Assembly: GCA_023429135.1 (NCBI GenBank)
Contig: JAEYWD010000024.1
Location: 243,496 to 307,495, forward strand
Length of the DNA stretch: 64,000 nucleotides
From: Bacteroidota bacterium
Lineage (GTDB): Bacteria; Bacteroidota; Bacteroidia; Bacteroidales; JAAUTT01
Direction: 5' to 3'
Of the stretch, positions 44,554 through 53,741 are shown in pieces. Every line of letters begins with the position of its first letter. Within the stretch, counting starts at the first letter, position 1. The notes below the pieces were generated by a model. That model made no database searches and was not told the origin of the DNA. It worked only from the letters and a program-made list of their open reading frames with translations. The position numbers were made by a program, and so were the translations under genes.

Positions 44554-46071
44554 CTAAAGCTTTACAAAATCGTAGGTTGTAAATTCCAGGAAATCGGCAA
44601 CACGCAAAATCAGGGACTTTACTTTGTTGTTTTCAATATTAAAATCCCATGGCTTTATTCCGTATGTCAAATCGCTGAAGGTACAAAGAAACCTGCCAGC
44701 ACTCATATATTCCAGAGTTGCCGACTTTTTAGTATGGTGCTCAAAACTTACTTTTAGTTTACCGGAAGTTTCTGTAATGTTTAGGTATCCATAAACTGGA
44801 TGGGAGTATTTGCCGGTGTATTTTTTCAAGTCTGTATTGGCCGGTTTTTTCATAACGGAATCTTTCCAGGCGTTAAATTCTGACAGATCCCTGCTCATCG
44901 ATCGTTTGTAATAGCCGTTATAAACAGAACTATAATTGCGGAAAGGCAAACCCATATAGGCATCGAGAATTTCCCAACGGAGGGCTTCATAAAAATAATT
45001 CTGATCGGTATTTGTAAGAACAACAATTCCTAATTTCTCGGTGGGAACAAGTGTTACAGAAGTTACAAAGCCATTTACTCCTCCATTGTGATAAACAATC
45101 TGTTTCCCCTCATAATCCTGGAGATCCCAGCCAAGGCCATATAGGCGAAAATGACTCCGGTTGAACAAAGGCCTGGCATTGCCAATGATCGACTTTGGAG
45201 TTTGAGAGGTTTTTATGGCAGGGTAGGGGATTACCGGTTTATTTCTGAATTTTCCGCTGTCGAGCAGGCAAATAAGCCACTTCGACATATCCTGGACTGA
45301 AGACCCCATTGAAGCTGCTGCTGCAAGGTTGTCGATTACCGGGAATGGAAGCTTTTTAATTGTATCAAAAACAAGCGTATATGGAGTTGCAATATTGCTT
45401 TGCTTAGGTAAATCGGCCGAAAGAGGAATGGTTCTGCTCATTTGCAAAGGTGTGAGAATTTTATCTTTAAGATTCCCTTCCCATGTTTCTCCGGTGATTT
45501 TTTTCATAACTTCAGCAGCAATTGTGAATCCGGCATTGGTATAGCCCCATTTGGTCCTGAAGTCGTAGGTTGGAGTAAGCTGTCCGAATTTCTGAATCAC
45601 TTCCTCGTTTTTCAAATCGGAATCCCAGTACATAAAATCACCTTGGAAGGTTTCCATACCTATGCGGTGGCAGAGAATATCGGTGAGATTTACCTGGTTT
45701 GCCACCCATGCATCTTTCATTGTAAAGCCAGGGATCCATTTTACAACTTTATCGTCCATGGAACATTTCTTTTCGTTCGCCAGCATGGCCATCAGAGTAC
45801 CTGTAAAAGCCTTGGTATTGGAGCCTATCATAAATATCGTGTTCTCATTCACGGCATCTTTCTTTTCCAGGTCGCATAATCCGTAACCTTTTGCCAGAAC
45901 TATTTTTCCGTCTTTTACTATTGCAACGGCAATTCCTGGAATTTTCCATGTTTTTAATGCTTCATTAATATAGTTGTCCAGACTATCTTTAACAAATCTC
46001 CGTTCAATCTCCTGCGCAGGTAGATTTGCAAATAGACAAAAAACAATGGTTAAAAGAACTAATTTCTTCAT
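44554..46071 (-). CDS. serine hydrolase (beta-lactamase/class C-like family)
   Basis: The protein (505 residues from ATG 46071) begins with a signal peptide (MKKLVLLTIVFCLFANLPAQ). It has the class C/esterase-type catalytic motif S-x-x-K in GSNTKAFTG, the Tyr-x-Asn motif in YTNAGF, and a third motif around HNGGVNGF. A C-terminal lipocalin-like domain follows. It is exported and probably acts on a peptide, ester or cell-wall substrate. A longer frame starts with TTG at 46098 but the ATG sits directly before the signal peptide. Confidence 0.9.
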   Translation of the reverse strand: MKKLVLLTIVFCLFANLPAQEIERRFVKDSLDNYINEALKTWKIPGIAVAIVKDGKIVLAKGYGLCDLEKKDAVNENTIFMIGSNTKAFTGTLMAMLANEKKCSMDDKVVKWIPGFTMKDAWVANQVNLTDILCHRIGMETFQGDFMYWDSDLKNEEVIQKFGQLTPTYDFRTKWGYTNAGFTIAAEVMKKITGETWEGNLKDKILTPLQMSRTIPLSADLPKQSNIATPYTLVFDTIKKLPFPVIDNLAAAASMGSSVQDMSKWLICLLDSGKFRNKPVIPYPAIKTSQTPKSIIGNARPLFNRSHFRLYGLGWDLQDYEGKQIVYHNGGVNGFVTSVTLVPTEKLGIVVLTNTDQNYFYEALRWEILDAYMGLPFRNYSSVYNGYYKRSMSRDLSEFNAWKDSVMKKPANTDLKKYTGKYSHPVYGYLNITETSGKLKVSFEHHTKKSATLEYMSAGRFLCTFSDLTYGIKPWDFNIENNKVKSLILRVADFLEFTTYDFVKL

Positions 46072-46131
46072 ATATACAGATTTATTTGGATTATTCAAAA
46101 ATCAGATGCCTTGTTTGGTAATCAGATGAAT

Positions 46132-46139
46132 CAAATGTA
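46132..46139 (-). promoter_or_regulatory. -7 promoter box of the serine hydrolase
   Basis: The minus strand reads TACATTTG, a match to TAnnTTTG, 60 bases before the ATG at 46071. Confidence 0.4.
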
Positions 46140-46205
46140 TTAAATTTACATGTATTTATTTTCATGCTGTACATTTACAAGTTTCAGTACTTTAATATTT
46201 TTCCT

Positions 46206-46213
46206 TAGCTTTG
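46206..46213 (+). promoter_or_regulatory. -7 promoter box of the DUF4290-murA operon
   Basis: TAGCTTTG matches TAnnTTTG and lies 19 bases before the ATG at 46233. A clear -33 element is not evident. Confidence 0.5.
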
Positions 46214-46232
46214 TACAAAATCAATTTAAATT

Positions 46233-46850
46233 ATGGATTACGATTATAATTCTTCGAGAAGTAGAATGATACTTCCCGAATATGGCCGCAACATACAGAA
46301 AATGGTAGAATACCTCAAAACCATTCAGGATCGTGATGAAAGAAACCGTATGGCGCAGGCTGTCATTAATGTTATGGGCAACCTCAATCCTCACCTCCGC
46401 GATGTGATGGATTTTAAGCATAAGTTGTGGGATCACCTGGCCATTATAGCCAATTTTGAACTGGATATTGACTTTCCTTACGAAATTCCAAAACGTGAAG
46501 TTCTTTTTGAACCACCCAGAAGAGTTGCTTACAATCAATCGAACCTGAAATTCCGTCATTATGGAAAGGTGCTTGAAAACTTCGTGAAGGCCGCTGCCAA
46601 GATGCCTCCGGGTCCCGAGAAGGACTCTTATGTGCATACAATAGCCAATCACATGAAAAAGTCATATCTTACATGGAATAAGGAAATTGTGAGCGACGAT
46701 GTGATCTTTAAGGATATGTACACCCTTTCGAACGGCCAGATTCAGCCACGTCTGGAATTAAAACTTCACGAAACCCGCGATATTCTTAATAAAGCAAAGC
46801 AGCAACAGCCTCAGCAACAGCAAAGGAGTCATCATCCTAAAAAGAAATAG
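46233..46850 (+). CDS. DUF4290 protein
   Basis: The 205-residue protein is a DUF4290 member: it starts DYDYNSSRSRMILPEYGRN and has the conserved helical region with AQAVINVMGNLNPHLRD and FKHKLWDHL. The C-terminal tail is Gln-rich (KQQQPQQQQRSHHPKKK). No function is established. It precedes murA by 31 bases, an arrangement typical of Bacteroidota, which hints at a link to cell-wall synthesis. Confidence 0.9.
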   Translation: MDYDYNSSRSRMILPEYGRNIQKMVEYLKTIQDRDERNRMAQAVINVMGNLNPHLRDVMDFKHKLWDHLAIIANFELDIDFPYEIPKREVLFEPPRRVAYNQSNLKFRHYGKVLENFVKAAAKMPPGPEKDSYVHTIANHMKKSYLTWNKEIVSDDVIFKDMYTLSNGQIQPRLELKLHETRDILNKAKQQQPQQQQRSHHPKKK

Positions 46851-46881
46851 ATTGTTGGCTCTAGACTTAATCTGACTTTCC

Positions 46882-48189
46882 ATGGCTACGTTTGAAATAA
46901 AAGGAGGCAAACAACTTAAGGGTGAAATTTTCCCACAGGGAGCAAAAAACGAAGCGCTACAGGTTATCTGCGCCTGTTTACTCACTCCTGAACCGGTTAC
47001 AATACGTAACATTCCCGATATCAAAGATGTCAATATCCTGATTGATGTGTTGAGGGAGCTTGGAGTTAAAGTGAACAGAATCAATTCAAACGATTACACA
47101 TTTCAGGCCGACGATATAAATATTGGATATCTGTACGAACAGTCCCTCAAAAGCAAGGCGTCAAACCTTCGTGGGTCCATTATGATTATTGGTCCGCTAC
47201 TATCCCGTTTTGGTGTGGGTTATATTCCTCGCCCCGGTGGAGACAAAATCGGACGTCGGCGTCTTGATACTCACTTCATTGGATTTCAGAAGCTTGGCGC
47301 AGAATTTAGTTACGACCCCGTTGATAATTATTATAAGGTAAATGCCAAAAATCTTGCAGGCAGCTATATTCTGCTCGACGAGGCCTCAGTAACCGGAACA
47401 GCCAATATACTCATGGCGGCTGTACTTGCCAAAGGAATCACAACCCTCTATAATGCGGCATGTGAACCCTATATTCAGCAGCTTTGCAAAATGCTTATCA
47501 GTATGGGCGCGAAGATTCAGGGCGTTGGTTCTAACCTCCTTACCGTCGAAGGTGTTGAATCTCTGGGAGGTTGCGAGCATACTTTGTTGCCCGATATGAT
47601 TGAAGTTGGCAGCTTTATTGGAATGGCTGCTTTTACCCATTCCGATATTACCATCAAAAATGTATCGTTCGAAAACCTTGGAATTATTCCAACTCAGTTT
47701 GAACGCATGGGGATTGTCATGGAAAGGATAAACGATGACATCCATATACCCGCTCAGGATTTATATGAAATTGAAACCTTTATCGACGGTTCCATTCTTA
47801 CCATTGCCGATGCTCCATGGCCCGGATTGACTCCCGACCTCCTGAGTGTTTTTCTTGTGGTTGCCACACAGGCAAAGGGGAGCGTGCTTATTCATCAGAA
47901 AATGTTCGAAAGCCGTTTGTTCTTTGTCGATAAGCTTATCGATATGGGCGCTCAGATCATTCTTTGCGATCCGCACAGGGCTACTGTAATCGGGTTAGCC
48001 AATAAAATGAAATTGAGGGCCACAACTATGACATCGCCCGATATCCGTGCTGGGGTTGCCTTGCTTATAGCTGCCCTTTCGGCCGAAGGTACCAGTGTAA
48101 TTCATAACATAGAACAGATTGACCGTGGATATGAACTGATAGACGAACGCCTCAACAAACTTGGCGCTCAAATAAAAAGAGTTCAGTAA
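46882..48189 (+). CDS. murA: UDP-N-acetylglucosamine 1-carboxyvinyltransferase (MurA), Asp active-site variant
   Basis: The 435-residue enzyme adds enolpyruvate from PEP to UDP-GlcNAc, the first committed step of peptidoglycan synthesis. It has the EPSP-synthase-type repeats (FPQGAKNEALQVICACLLT) and the loop RPGGDKIGRRRLDTH. In E. coli the equivalent loop is PGGC; here Asp replaces the Cys that fosfomycin attacks. The gene follows the DUF4290 gene by 31 bases. Length is normal. Confidence 0.95.
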   Translation: MATFEIKGGKQLKGEIFPQGAKNEALQVICACLLTPEPVTIRNIPDIKDVNILIDVLRELGVKVNRINSNDYTFQADDINIGYLYEQSLKSKASNLRGSIMIIGPLLSRFGVGYIPRPGGDKIGRRRLDTHFIGFQKLGAEFSYDPVDNYYKVNAKNLAGSYILLDEASVTGTANILMAAVLAKGITTLYNAACEPYIQQLCKMLISMGAKIQGVGSNLLTVEGVESLGGCEHTLLPDMIEVGSFIGMAAFTHSDITIKNVSFENLGIIPTQFERMGIVMERINDDIHIPAQDLYEIETFIDGSILTIADAPWPGLTPDLLSVFLVVATQAKGSVLIHQKMFESRLFFVDKLIDMGAQIILCDPHRATVIGLANKMKLRATTMTSPDIRAGVALLIAALSAEGTSVIHNIEQIDRGYELIDERLNKLGAQIKRVQ

Positions 48190-48233
48190 ATGAACTTTCA
48201 TTAAAAAAATTTGTTCCAAAGCAAAATAATAAT

Positions 48234-48779
48234 ATGACACGCACAATTATCATAGCCATTATTGTCCTTGCAGCATTTGCGGGATTTACAAAGTTTACCA
48301 ATTATCTGGTCGCGGGTAAAAGTCAGAGCTCTGCACCGGCAGTTGGTTCCATGGCTCCCGAATTAAAATATTCAAATCCTGAAGGGAAAGTAATTAGTTT
48401 GTCTTCGTTGAAAGGGAAACTTGTACTTGTGGATTTCTGGGCATCATGGTGCCCTCCCTGCAGAGCCGAAAATCCCAATCTGGTTAAAACCTATCAGGCC
48501 TTTAAAGACAAAAATTTTACCGCAGGGAACGGATTTACAATTTACAGTGTATCGCTCGATAAATCTAAAACAGGCTGGGTAAATGCCATTAAAGCTGACG
48601 CATTGGAATGGCCGTACCACGTAAGCGATTTGAAATACTGGGATTCGGAAGGAGCCGCAAAATATGGAGTGAACCAGATTCCTTCAAACTTTCTGGTTGA
48701 TGCCAATGGGAAAATAATAGGCAAGGACCTGATGGGAGAGGAGCTTTCGAAAAAACTTGGATCTCTTGTAAAAAAATAA
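48234..48779 (+). CDS. membrane-anchored thioredoxin-like protein (TlpA/ResA type)
   Basis: The 181-residue protein has an N-terminal hydrophobic anchor (TIIIAIIVLAAFAGF) and a thioredoxin-like domain with the active site WASWCPPCRAE (CPPC), then YGVNQIPSNFLVD with the cis-proline region. It should reduce or exchange disulfides in the periplasm. It follows murA by 44 bases and is closed by a terminator. Confidence 0.9.
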   Translation: MTRTIIIAIIVLAAFAGFTKFTNYLVAGKSQSSAPAVGSMAPELKYSNPEGKVISLSSLKGKLVLVDFWASWCPPCRAENPNLVKTYQAFKDKNFTAGNGFTIYSVSLDKSKTGWVNAIKADALEWPYHVSDLKYWDSEGAAKYGVNQIPSNFLVDANGKIIGKDLMGEELSKKLGSLVKK

Positions 48780-48798
48780 GCTTGACGCAGAACACTGG

Positions 48799-48829
48799 AA
48801 AGCCAATCTGAGAAGGTTGGCTTTTTTTG
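48799..48829 (+). terminator. rho-independent terminator after the thioredoxin gene
   Basis: AGCCAA (from 48801) pairs with TTGGCT (48816-48821) around a short loop and is followed by a run of seven T. Confidence 0.8.
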
Positions 48830-48835
48830 TGCCAA

Positions 48836-48867
48836 TTTGACGTCAATCTCCTTTGGCAATAAATTTG
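48836..48867 (+). promoter_or_regulatory. promoter of grpE-dnaJ
   Basis: TTTG (48836-48839), 20 bases, then TAAATTTG (48860-48867) match the Bacteroidota promoter form. The box lies inside the longest grpE frame (from TTG 48853), so the real start must be downstream. Confidence 0.65.
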
Positions 48868-48894
48868 TTTAGGGGCAATGAACAATTTAAAATT

Positions 48895-49551
48895 ATGAAA
48901 TTCATAAAGAAATTAAATATGTCCAAAACTAAGAATAAATCGACCTTGAACGAAGGAAAGGCAGAGAATGACGTAAAAATGAATGAGGAGAAAAAAGTTG
49001 AAACCGACAATAATGCAGCTACCGAAGCTGCTGCAACTGAAAATATGACAGAAACTGATGTTGCTGCTGAATCGGAAGCTCAGGAGACCCGTTCCACAGT
49101 AGATGCAACAGAGCAGTTGATGAATCAGGTGAAGGAATGGCAGGAAAAATACATCCGGTTATCGGCCGATTTTGACAACTTTCGCAAACGTACTATGCGC
49201 GAAAAAATGGAGCTGATTAAAACCGCGAGTGAAGATACCCTGGTTAGCATTCTTCCTGTGATCGATGATTTTGAAAGAGCCATTAAAGCCATGGAAAACG
49301 TCACCGAAGTTGTTCCGGTAAAAGAAGGCGTGGTGTTGATCTATAATAAATTCAATGAAACTCTCGCTCAAAAAGGGTTAAAACCTATAGACGCACAAAA
49401 TCAGGAATTTAATACTGATCTTCACGAAGCCATTACAAAAATTCCTGCACCCGACGAAAGTCTTAAAGGTAAAGTAGTTGACGTTATCCAGAAGGGATAT
49501 ATGTTACAGGATAAAGTGGTACGCTTTGCAAAAGTAGTAGTAGGCGAATAA
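48895..49551 (+). CDS. grpE: nucleotide exchange factor GrpE
   Basis: The protein (218 residues from ATG 48895; a second possible ATG is at 48919) releases ADP from DnaK. It has an acidic low-complexity N-terminus, the long helix (LMNQVKEWQEKYIRLSADFD, then NFRKRTMREK) and the C-terminal beta domain ending GYMLQDKVVRFAKVVVG. Its promoter lies just upstream and dnaJ follows after 33 bases. dnaK is not in the window. Confidence 0.95.
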   Translation: MKFIKKLNMSKTKNKSTLNEGKAENDVKMNEEKKVETDNNAATEAAATENMTETDVAAESEAQETRSTVDATEQLMNQVKEWQEKYIRLSADFDNFRKRTMREKMELIKTASEDTLVSILPVIDDFERAIKAMENVTEVVPVKEGVVLIYNKFNETLAQKGLKPIDAQNQEFNTDLHEAITKIPAPDESLKGKVVDVIQKGYMLQDKVVRFAKVVVGE

Positions 49552-49584
49552 TTTTTGGTAATATTGTGAGGTAAAATAAAGTCA

Positions 49585-50742
49585 ATGGCAAAGAGAGATT
49601 ATTACGAAATACTGGAAGTTTCCAGGAATGCGACGAAAGAAGAAATAAAAAAAGCTTACCGTCAGCAGGCGTTGAAGTTTCATCCCGACAAAAACCCAGG
49701 AAATAAGGAAGCTGAGGAGAAGTTTAAAGAAGCAGCCGAGGCTTACGAGGTTTTAAGCGATGATGAAAAGCGCTCGCGTTACGACCAGTTTGGTCATGCC
49801 GGAGTTGGAGGTGCAGCAGGAGGTGGTGGCTTCGGTGGCGGCGGCATGACCGTGGAAGACATTTTTGAGCATTTCGGAGATATTTTCGGAGGATTTGGCT
49901 TTGGCGGCTTCGGCGGAAGTGGCGGTGGTCGCCGTTCGCGTAATGTGAACCGTGGGTCGAATCTGCGTGTGAAAGTAAAACTTAACATGCAGGAAATTGC
50001 CCAGGGTGTTGAAAAGAAGTTAAAAGTTAATAAATACGTTTCGTGCTCTCATTGTAAAGGTACCGGAGCCTCAGGAGGTAATGCCTACACAGAATGTAAT
50101 ACCTGTCGCGGAACAGGTCAGGTTACCAGGGTAACACAAACATTCCTGGGACAGATGCAGACTACACAGCCTTGTCCTACCTGCGAGGGTGAAGGGAAAA
50201 TCATTAAATCGAAATGTACCCACTGCTATGGTGAAGGAATTGTTAAGGATACGGAAATTGTAACCATTAATATTCCTGCCGGTGTTGGAAATGGTATGCA
50301 GATGTCCGTCAGCGGAAAAGGTAATGCTGCGCGCCGGGGAGGGATAAATGGCGATTTGCTGGTGCTTATCGAAGAAGAGGAGCATCCGGAGTTGATTCGC
50401 GATGGGAACGATCTTATTTACAATCTCTATCTTACCATTCCCGATGCTATTCTTGGGGCCACTATTGAGGTACCTACCATTGATGGTAAAGTAAAAATTA
50501 AGATTGATCCTGGAACACAGCCCGGCAAAATTCTACGCTTACGCGGAAAGGGCTTACCCGAGGTTAATAGCTATGGTAAAGGCGATCTGCTTGTAAATAT
50601 CAATGTATGGATTCCAAAAAATCTGGGTAAAGAGGAAAAGAAAATATTCGAGAAATTTGCTGAATCGTCTGCCTTCAAGCCCAATCCCGACAGCTCCGAT
50701 AAAGGATTTTTCGAGCGCATGAGAAATTATTTTGAACAATAA
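49585..50742 (+). CDS. dnaJ: chaperone DnaJ
   Basis: The 385-residue protein is a full-length type I DnaJ: J domain with HPD in KFHPDKNPG, a Gly/Phe-rich linker (GGGGFGGGGM), four CxxCxGxG zinc motifs (CSHCKGTG, CNTCRGTG, CPTCEGEG, CTHCYGEG) and the two C-terminal substrate-binding domains. It stimulates DnaK ATPase. It follows grpE by 33 bases. Confidence 0.97.
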   Translation: MAKRDYYEILEVSRNATKEEIKKAYRQQALKFHPDKNPGNKEAEEKFKEAAEAYEVLSDDEKRSRYDQFGHAGVGGAAGGGGFGGGGMTVEDIFEHFGDIFGGFGFGGFGGSGGGRRSRNVNRGSNLRVKVKLNMQEIAQGVEKKLKVNKYVSCSHCKGTGASGGNAYTECNTCRGTGQVTRVTQTFLGQMQTTQPCPTCEGEGKIIKSKCTHCYGEGIVKDTEIVTINIPAGVGNGMQMSVSGKGNAARRGGINGDLLVLIEEEEHPELIRDGNDLIYNLYLTIPDAILGATIEVPTIDGKVKIKIDPGTQPGKILRLRGKGLPEVNSYGKGDLLVNINVWIPKNLGKEEKKIFEKFAESSAFKPNPDSSDKGFFERMRNYFEQ

Positions 50743-50806
50743 TGGTGTAATCGGCAAATTATATACCTTGCATTGTATTTACAGCGTTTATTAAGAAACT
50801 AATTCT

Positions 50807-51730
50807 ATGAACATATTCGAAGCCCATAGCATTGTTAAAGCTTATGGAGACTTTACCGCACTTAACAATGTTACGGTTTGCATCCCCGAGAACTCAATTT
50901 ACGGATTACTAGGACCTAACGGAGCTGGCAAAACCACCCTAATCCGAATCATGAACCAGATTCTAGAGCCCGACCAGGGACATCTTTTCTTCCAAAACCG
51001 GGCTTTAAAACCCGACGACGTTTTTGCTATGGGGTATCTTCCCGAAGAAAGAGGTCTTTATAAGAAGATGAAAGTTGGAGAGCAAGCATTATATTTGGCA
51101 CGGCTTAAAGGAATGTCAAAAAACGATGCGCTCAAAAAACTAAAATACTGGTTCGAAAAATTTGAGATACAAAGCTGGTGGGACAAAAAGGTCGAAGAAC
51201 TTTCGAAAGGTATGGCCCAAAAAGTGCAGTTTATTGTTACAATTCTTCACGATCCCAAATTCCTGATTTTCGATGAGCCATTCAGCGGATTCGATCCCAT
51301 TAATGCAACGCTTATGCGCGACGAAATGCTGAACCTTAAAGCTCAGGGGGCCACCATAATACTTTCGACCCACAATATGAACTCGGTTGAAGAGCTTTGC
51401 GATAACATTACGCTTATCAATAAGGCACAGGCCGTACTCGAAGGGGATGTAAGAGAGATCCAGAATCGTTATAAGCCGGATGTTTTCGAGATAAGTTATA
51501 AAGGCGACCCACAAGTTTTTCAGAAGTGTTTGAATTCAAAATTTGAACTGCTTGAACAAACCGAACGAAAGGAGATTTTTTCGGTCAGGGTGAAAAATAT
51601 TCATGCTTCGGGCGATAATGAGTTGCTGAATTTAATTCTGCCACACGTTCACGTAACCTCTTTTACTGAGGTATTGCCAAGTATGAACGATATTTTTATC
51701 AATGCCGTTGAATCATCGAACCTGAATTAA
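50807..51730 (+). CDS. ABC transporter ATP-binding protein (NatA-like)
   Basis: The 307-residue protein has a Walker A (GPNGAGKTT), a signature motif (ELSKGMAQK), Walker B (FLIFDEPFSG) and the switch histidine (LSTHNMNS). A C-terminal extension of about 90 residues is typical of NatA-type exporters. It pairs with the membrane protein encoded 6 bases downstream. Sodium or small-molecule export is possible; substrate unknown. Confidence 0.9.
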   Translation: MNIFEAHSIVKAYGDFTALNNVTVCIPENSIYGLLGPNGAGKTTLIRIMNQILEPDQGHLFFQNRALKPDDVFAMGYLPEERGLYKKMKVGEQALYLARLKGMSKNDALKKLKYWFEKFEIQSWWDKKVEELSKGMAQKVQFIVTILHDPKFLIFDEPFSGFDPINATLMRDEMLNLKAQGATIILSTHNMNSVEELCDNITLINKAQAVLEGDVREIQNRYKPDVFEISYKGDPQVFQKCLNSKFELLEQTERKEIFSVRVKNIHASGDNELLNLILPHVHVTSFTEVLPSMNDIFINAVESSNLN

Positions 51731-51736
51731 TCTGCC

Positions 51737-53095
51737 ATGAACAAGATATTTTTAATCATATCCCGCGAATATCTTACCCGTATTAAGAAAAAATCTTTTA
51801 TAGTGATGAGCATACTGGGCCCGCTTTTATTTGCAGCCATGTTTGTTATTCCTATCTGGATGTCGACACGGGAGAGCGATGAAGTAAAAAAAATTGCTGT
51901 AATCGACAGCACCATGGAGTTCATAAATCAACTTGAAAGTGAGCATCAAAAACATTTAATTTTTGTATATCAGCCCAATTTTACATTGGAACAGTACAAA
52001 AAAGACATGAAAAACAACAAAGAATACGATGCCGTTCTTTATATCCCGAGAATTCTGCCATATTCACCTAATTCGGCTCAACTTGTTTCGCACGGACAAA
52101 TAAGTTTTAGTATTACTTCCTACATTACCTCAAAGCTAGAAACTCTGCTTACCGAAAAGAAGATGCGTGCTTTCGGTATCGATAATTTCGAGAAAATAAT
52201 GGCAAGTGCTAAAACCAAAATAAATCTTCAAACCATTACTATTTCAGAACGAGGTGAAAAGAAAAGCAATGTTGAGGTAAATATGATTATTGGTTATGTA
52301 CTTGGATTGCTCATATATATGTTCATATTTATGTTTGGCGCTCAGGTGATGCGTGGGGTAATCGAAGAAAAAACAAACCGGATTGTAGAGGTTATCATTT
52401 CGTCGGTTAAACCTTTTCAACTAATGATGGGCAAAGTGATAGGCATTGCACTTGTAGTTCTTACGCAGATTTCGTTCTGGATAATTATGACCGCTACACT
52501 GTATTTGATAGCCAGAGCTGTTTTATTGCCCGAAGTGGATATGAGTCAGTTGCAATCGGCAGCTCCGCAAAGTATTATGAATCCGTCTTCATCTATGTCG
52601 GCTATGCAAAATGCCACACCGGCGGTTACCATGAACAAAACACAGGAAGCTTTTGCAAAGTTTGATAGTATTCCCTTCGTAAAGATTATCGGGTGGTTTA
52701 TCTTTTTCTTTATTGGAGGTTATTTACTCTACGGTTCTTTTTTTGCTGCCATAGGTTCGGTTGTAGATAGTGAAACCGACACACAGCAGTTTATGTTGCC
52801 AATAACCGTACCGCTCCTGCTGGGCCTTTTTGTTATGTTCTACACCTTGAATAATCACGACAGTAGTATTGCTTATTGGTTCTCCATATTCCCGCTAACA
52901 TCACCCATTGTGATGATGGCGCGCATCCCTTTCGATGCGCCAAACAGCGAGATCATCCTTTCAGCAGTGATACTTATCCTTACTTTTATTGGCGCAATCT
53001 GGATGGCGGGTAAAATTTACCGCACAGGTATTTTAATCTATGGAAAGAAAATAGGATACAAGGAGATTTTTAAGTGGTTGAAATACAAACATTAA
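51737..53095 (+). CDS. ABC-2 type transporter permease (NatB-like)
   Basis: The 452-residue protein has an N-terminal helix (SFIVMSILGPLLFAAMFVI), a large extracytoplasmic loop, then five or more helices near the C-terminus, as in NatB/YhgE-type permeases. Conserved EEKTNRIVEVIISSVKP lies before the second helix group. It forms the transporter with the ATPase upstream (6 bases apart). Confidence 0.88.
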   Translation: MNKIFLIISREYLTRIKKKSFIVMSILGPLLFAAMFVIPIWMSTRESDEVKKIAVIDSTMEFINQLESEHQKHLIFVYQPNFTLEQYKKDMKNNKEYDAVLYIPRILPYSPNSAQLVSHGQISFSITSYITSKLETLLTEKKMRAFGIDNFEKIMASAKTKINLQTITISERGEKKSNVEVNMIIGYVLGLLIYMFIFMFGAQVMRGVIEEKTNRIVEVIISSVKPFQLMMGKVIGIALVVLTQISFWIIMTATLYLIARAVLLPEVDMSQLQSAAPQSIMNPSSSMSAMQNATPAVTMNKTQEAFAKFDSIPFVKIIGWFIFFFIGGYLLYGSFFAAIGSVVDSETDTQQFMLPITVPLLLGLFVMFYTLNNHDSSIAYWFSIFPLTSPIVMMARIPFDAPNSEIILSAVILILTFIGAIWMAGKIYRTGILIYGKKIGYKEIFKWLKYKH

Positions 53096-53134
53096 TTTTA
53101 TTTGTATCTTCACCAACTAAACTACCTGACCGCG

Positions 53135-53716
53135 ATGACACTCAACCTTTCGGATAACGAAATTCTTACCCGAATAAAAAAAGGCGACGAAAAAGCTTTT
53201 GAAGCCCTGTATAAGAGCTTTTTCTCAATGCTTTGCATGTTTTCGTACAGGTATGTGAAAAAAGTTGAAATAGCCGAGGAGATTGTTCAGGATGTGTTTT
53301 TTCATATTTGGGAAAAGCGCAATCAATTTGAATTAACAACATCATTTAAATCGTACCTGTATAAGTCAGTACACAACAACTCGCTGAAACATTTGCGGCA
53401 TCAGAAAATTGTATTGGCTTACGAGAACAGCACAACTTTTTCGGGTTCCGAAAAGGTAACCGGTCAGAATTTTCTGGAAGAGTCCGAAGTTTACCAAATA
53501 CTCCACGGGGTGATCGACGAGCTCCCGGAACGCACGCGCGATATCTTCCAACTTAACAGGTTTAAAGGATTGAAATACCAGGAAATAGCCGATTATATGC
53601 AAATTTCGGTGAAAACTGTGGAGGCCCACATGAGCAGTGTTTTAAAGATTTTACGTAACAGGTTGAAGGACTACGGTACTTTTACCCTTGCAGCATTTTT
53701 TGCAAATTTTATATAG
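53135..53716 (+). CDS. ECF-type RNA polymerase sigma factor (Bacteroidetes expansion family)
   Basis: The protein (193 residues from ATG 53135; the longer frame starts TTG at 53102) has region 2 (KKGDEKAFEALYKSF, then EIVQDVFFHIWEKR) and region 4 (ELPERTRDIFQLNRF and YQEIADYMQISVKTVEAHM). It directs RNA polymerase to a specific set of promoters. The FecR-type anti-sigma gene begins 25 bases downstream, as in the usual surface-signalling arrangement. Confidence 0.92.
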   Translation: MTLNLSDNEILTRIKKGDEKAFEALYKSFFSMLCMFSYRYVKKVEIAEEIVQDVFFHIWEKRNQFELTTSFKSYLYKSVHNNSLKHLRHQKIVLAYENSTTFSGSEKVTGQNFLEESEVYQILHGVIDELPERTRDIFQLNRFKGLKYQEIADYMQISVKTVEAHMSSVLKILRNRLKDYGTFTLAAFFANFI

Positions 53717-53741
53717 GGTTCTTCCTGATAAAGGGTTCTTT

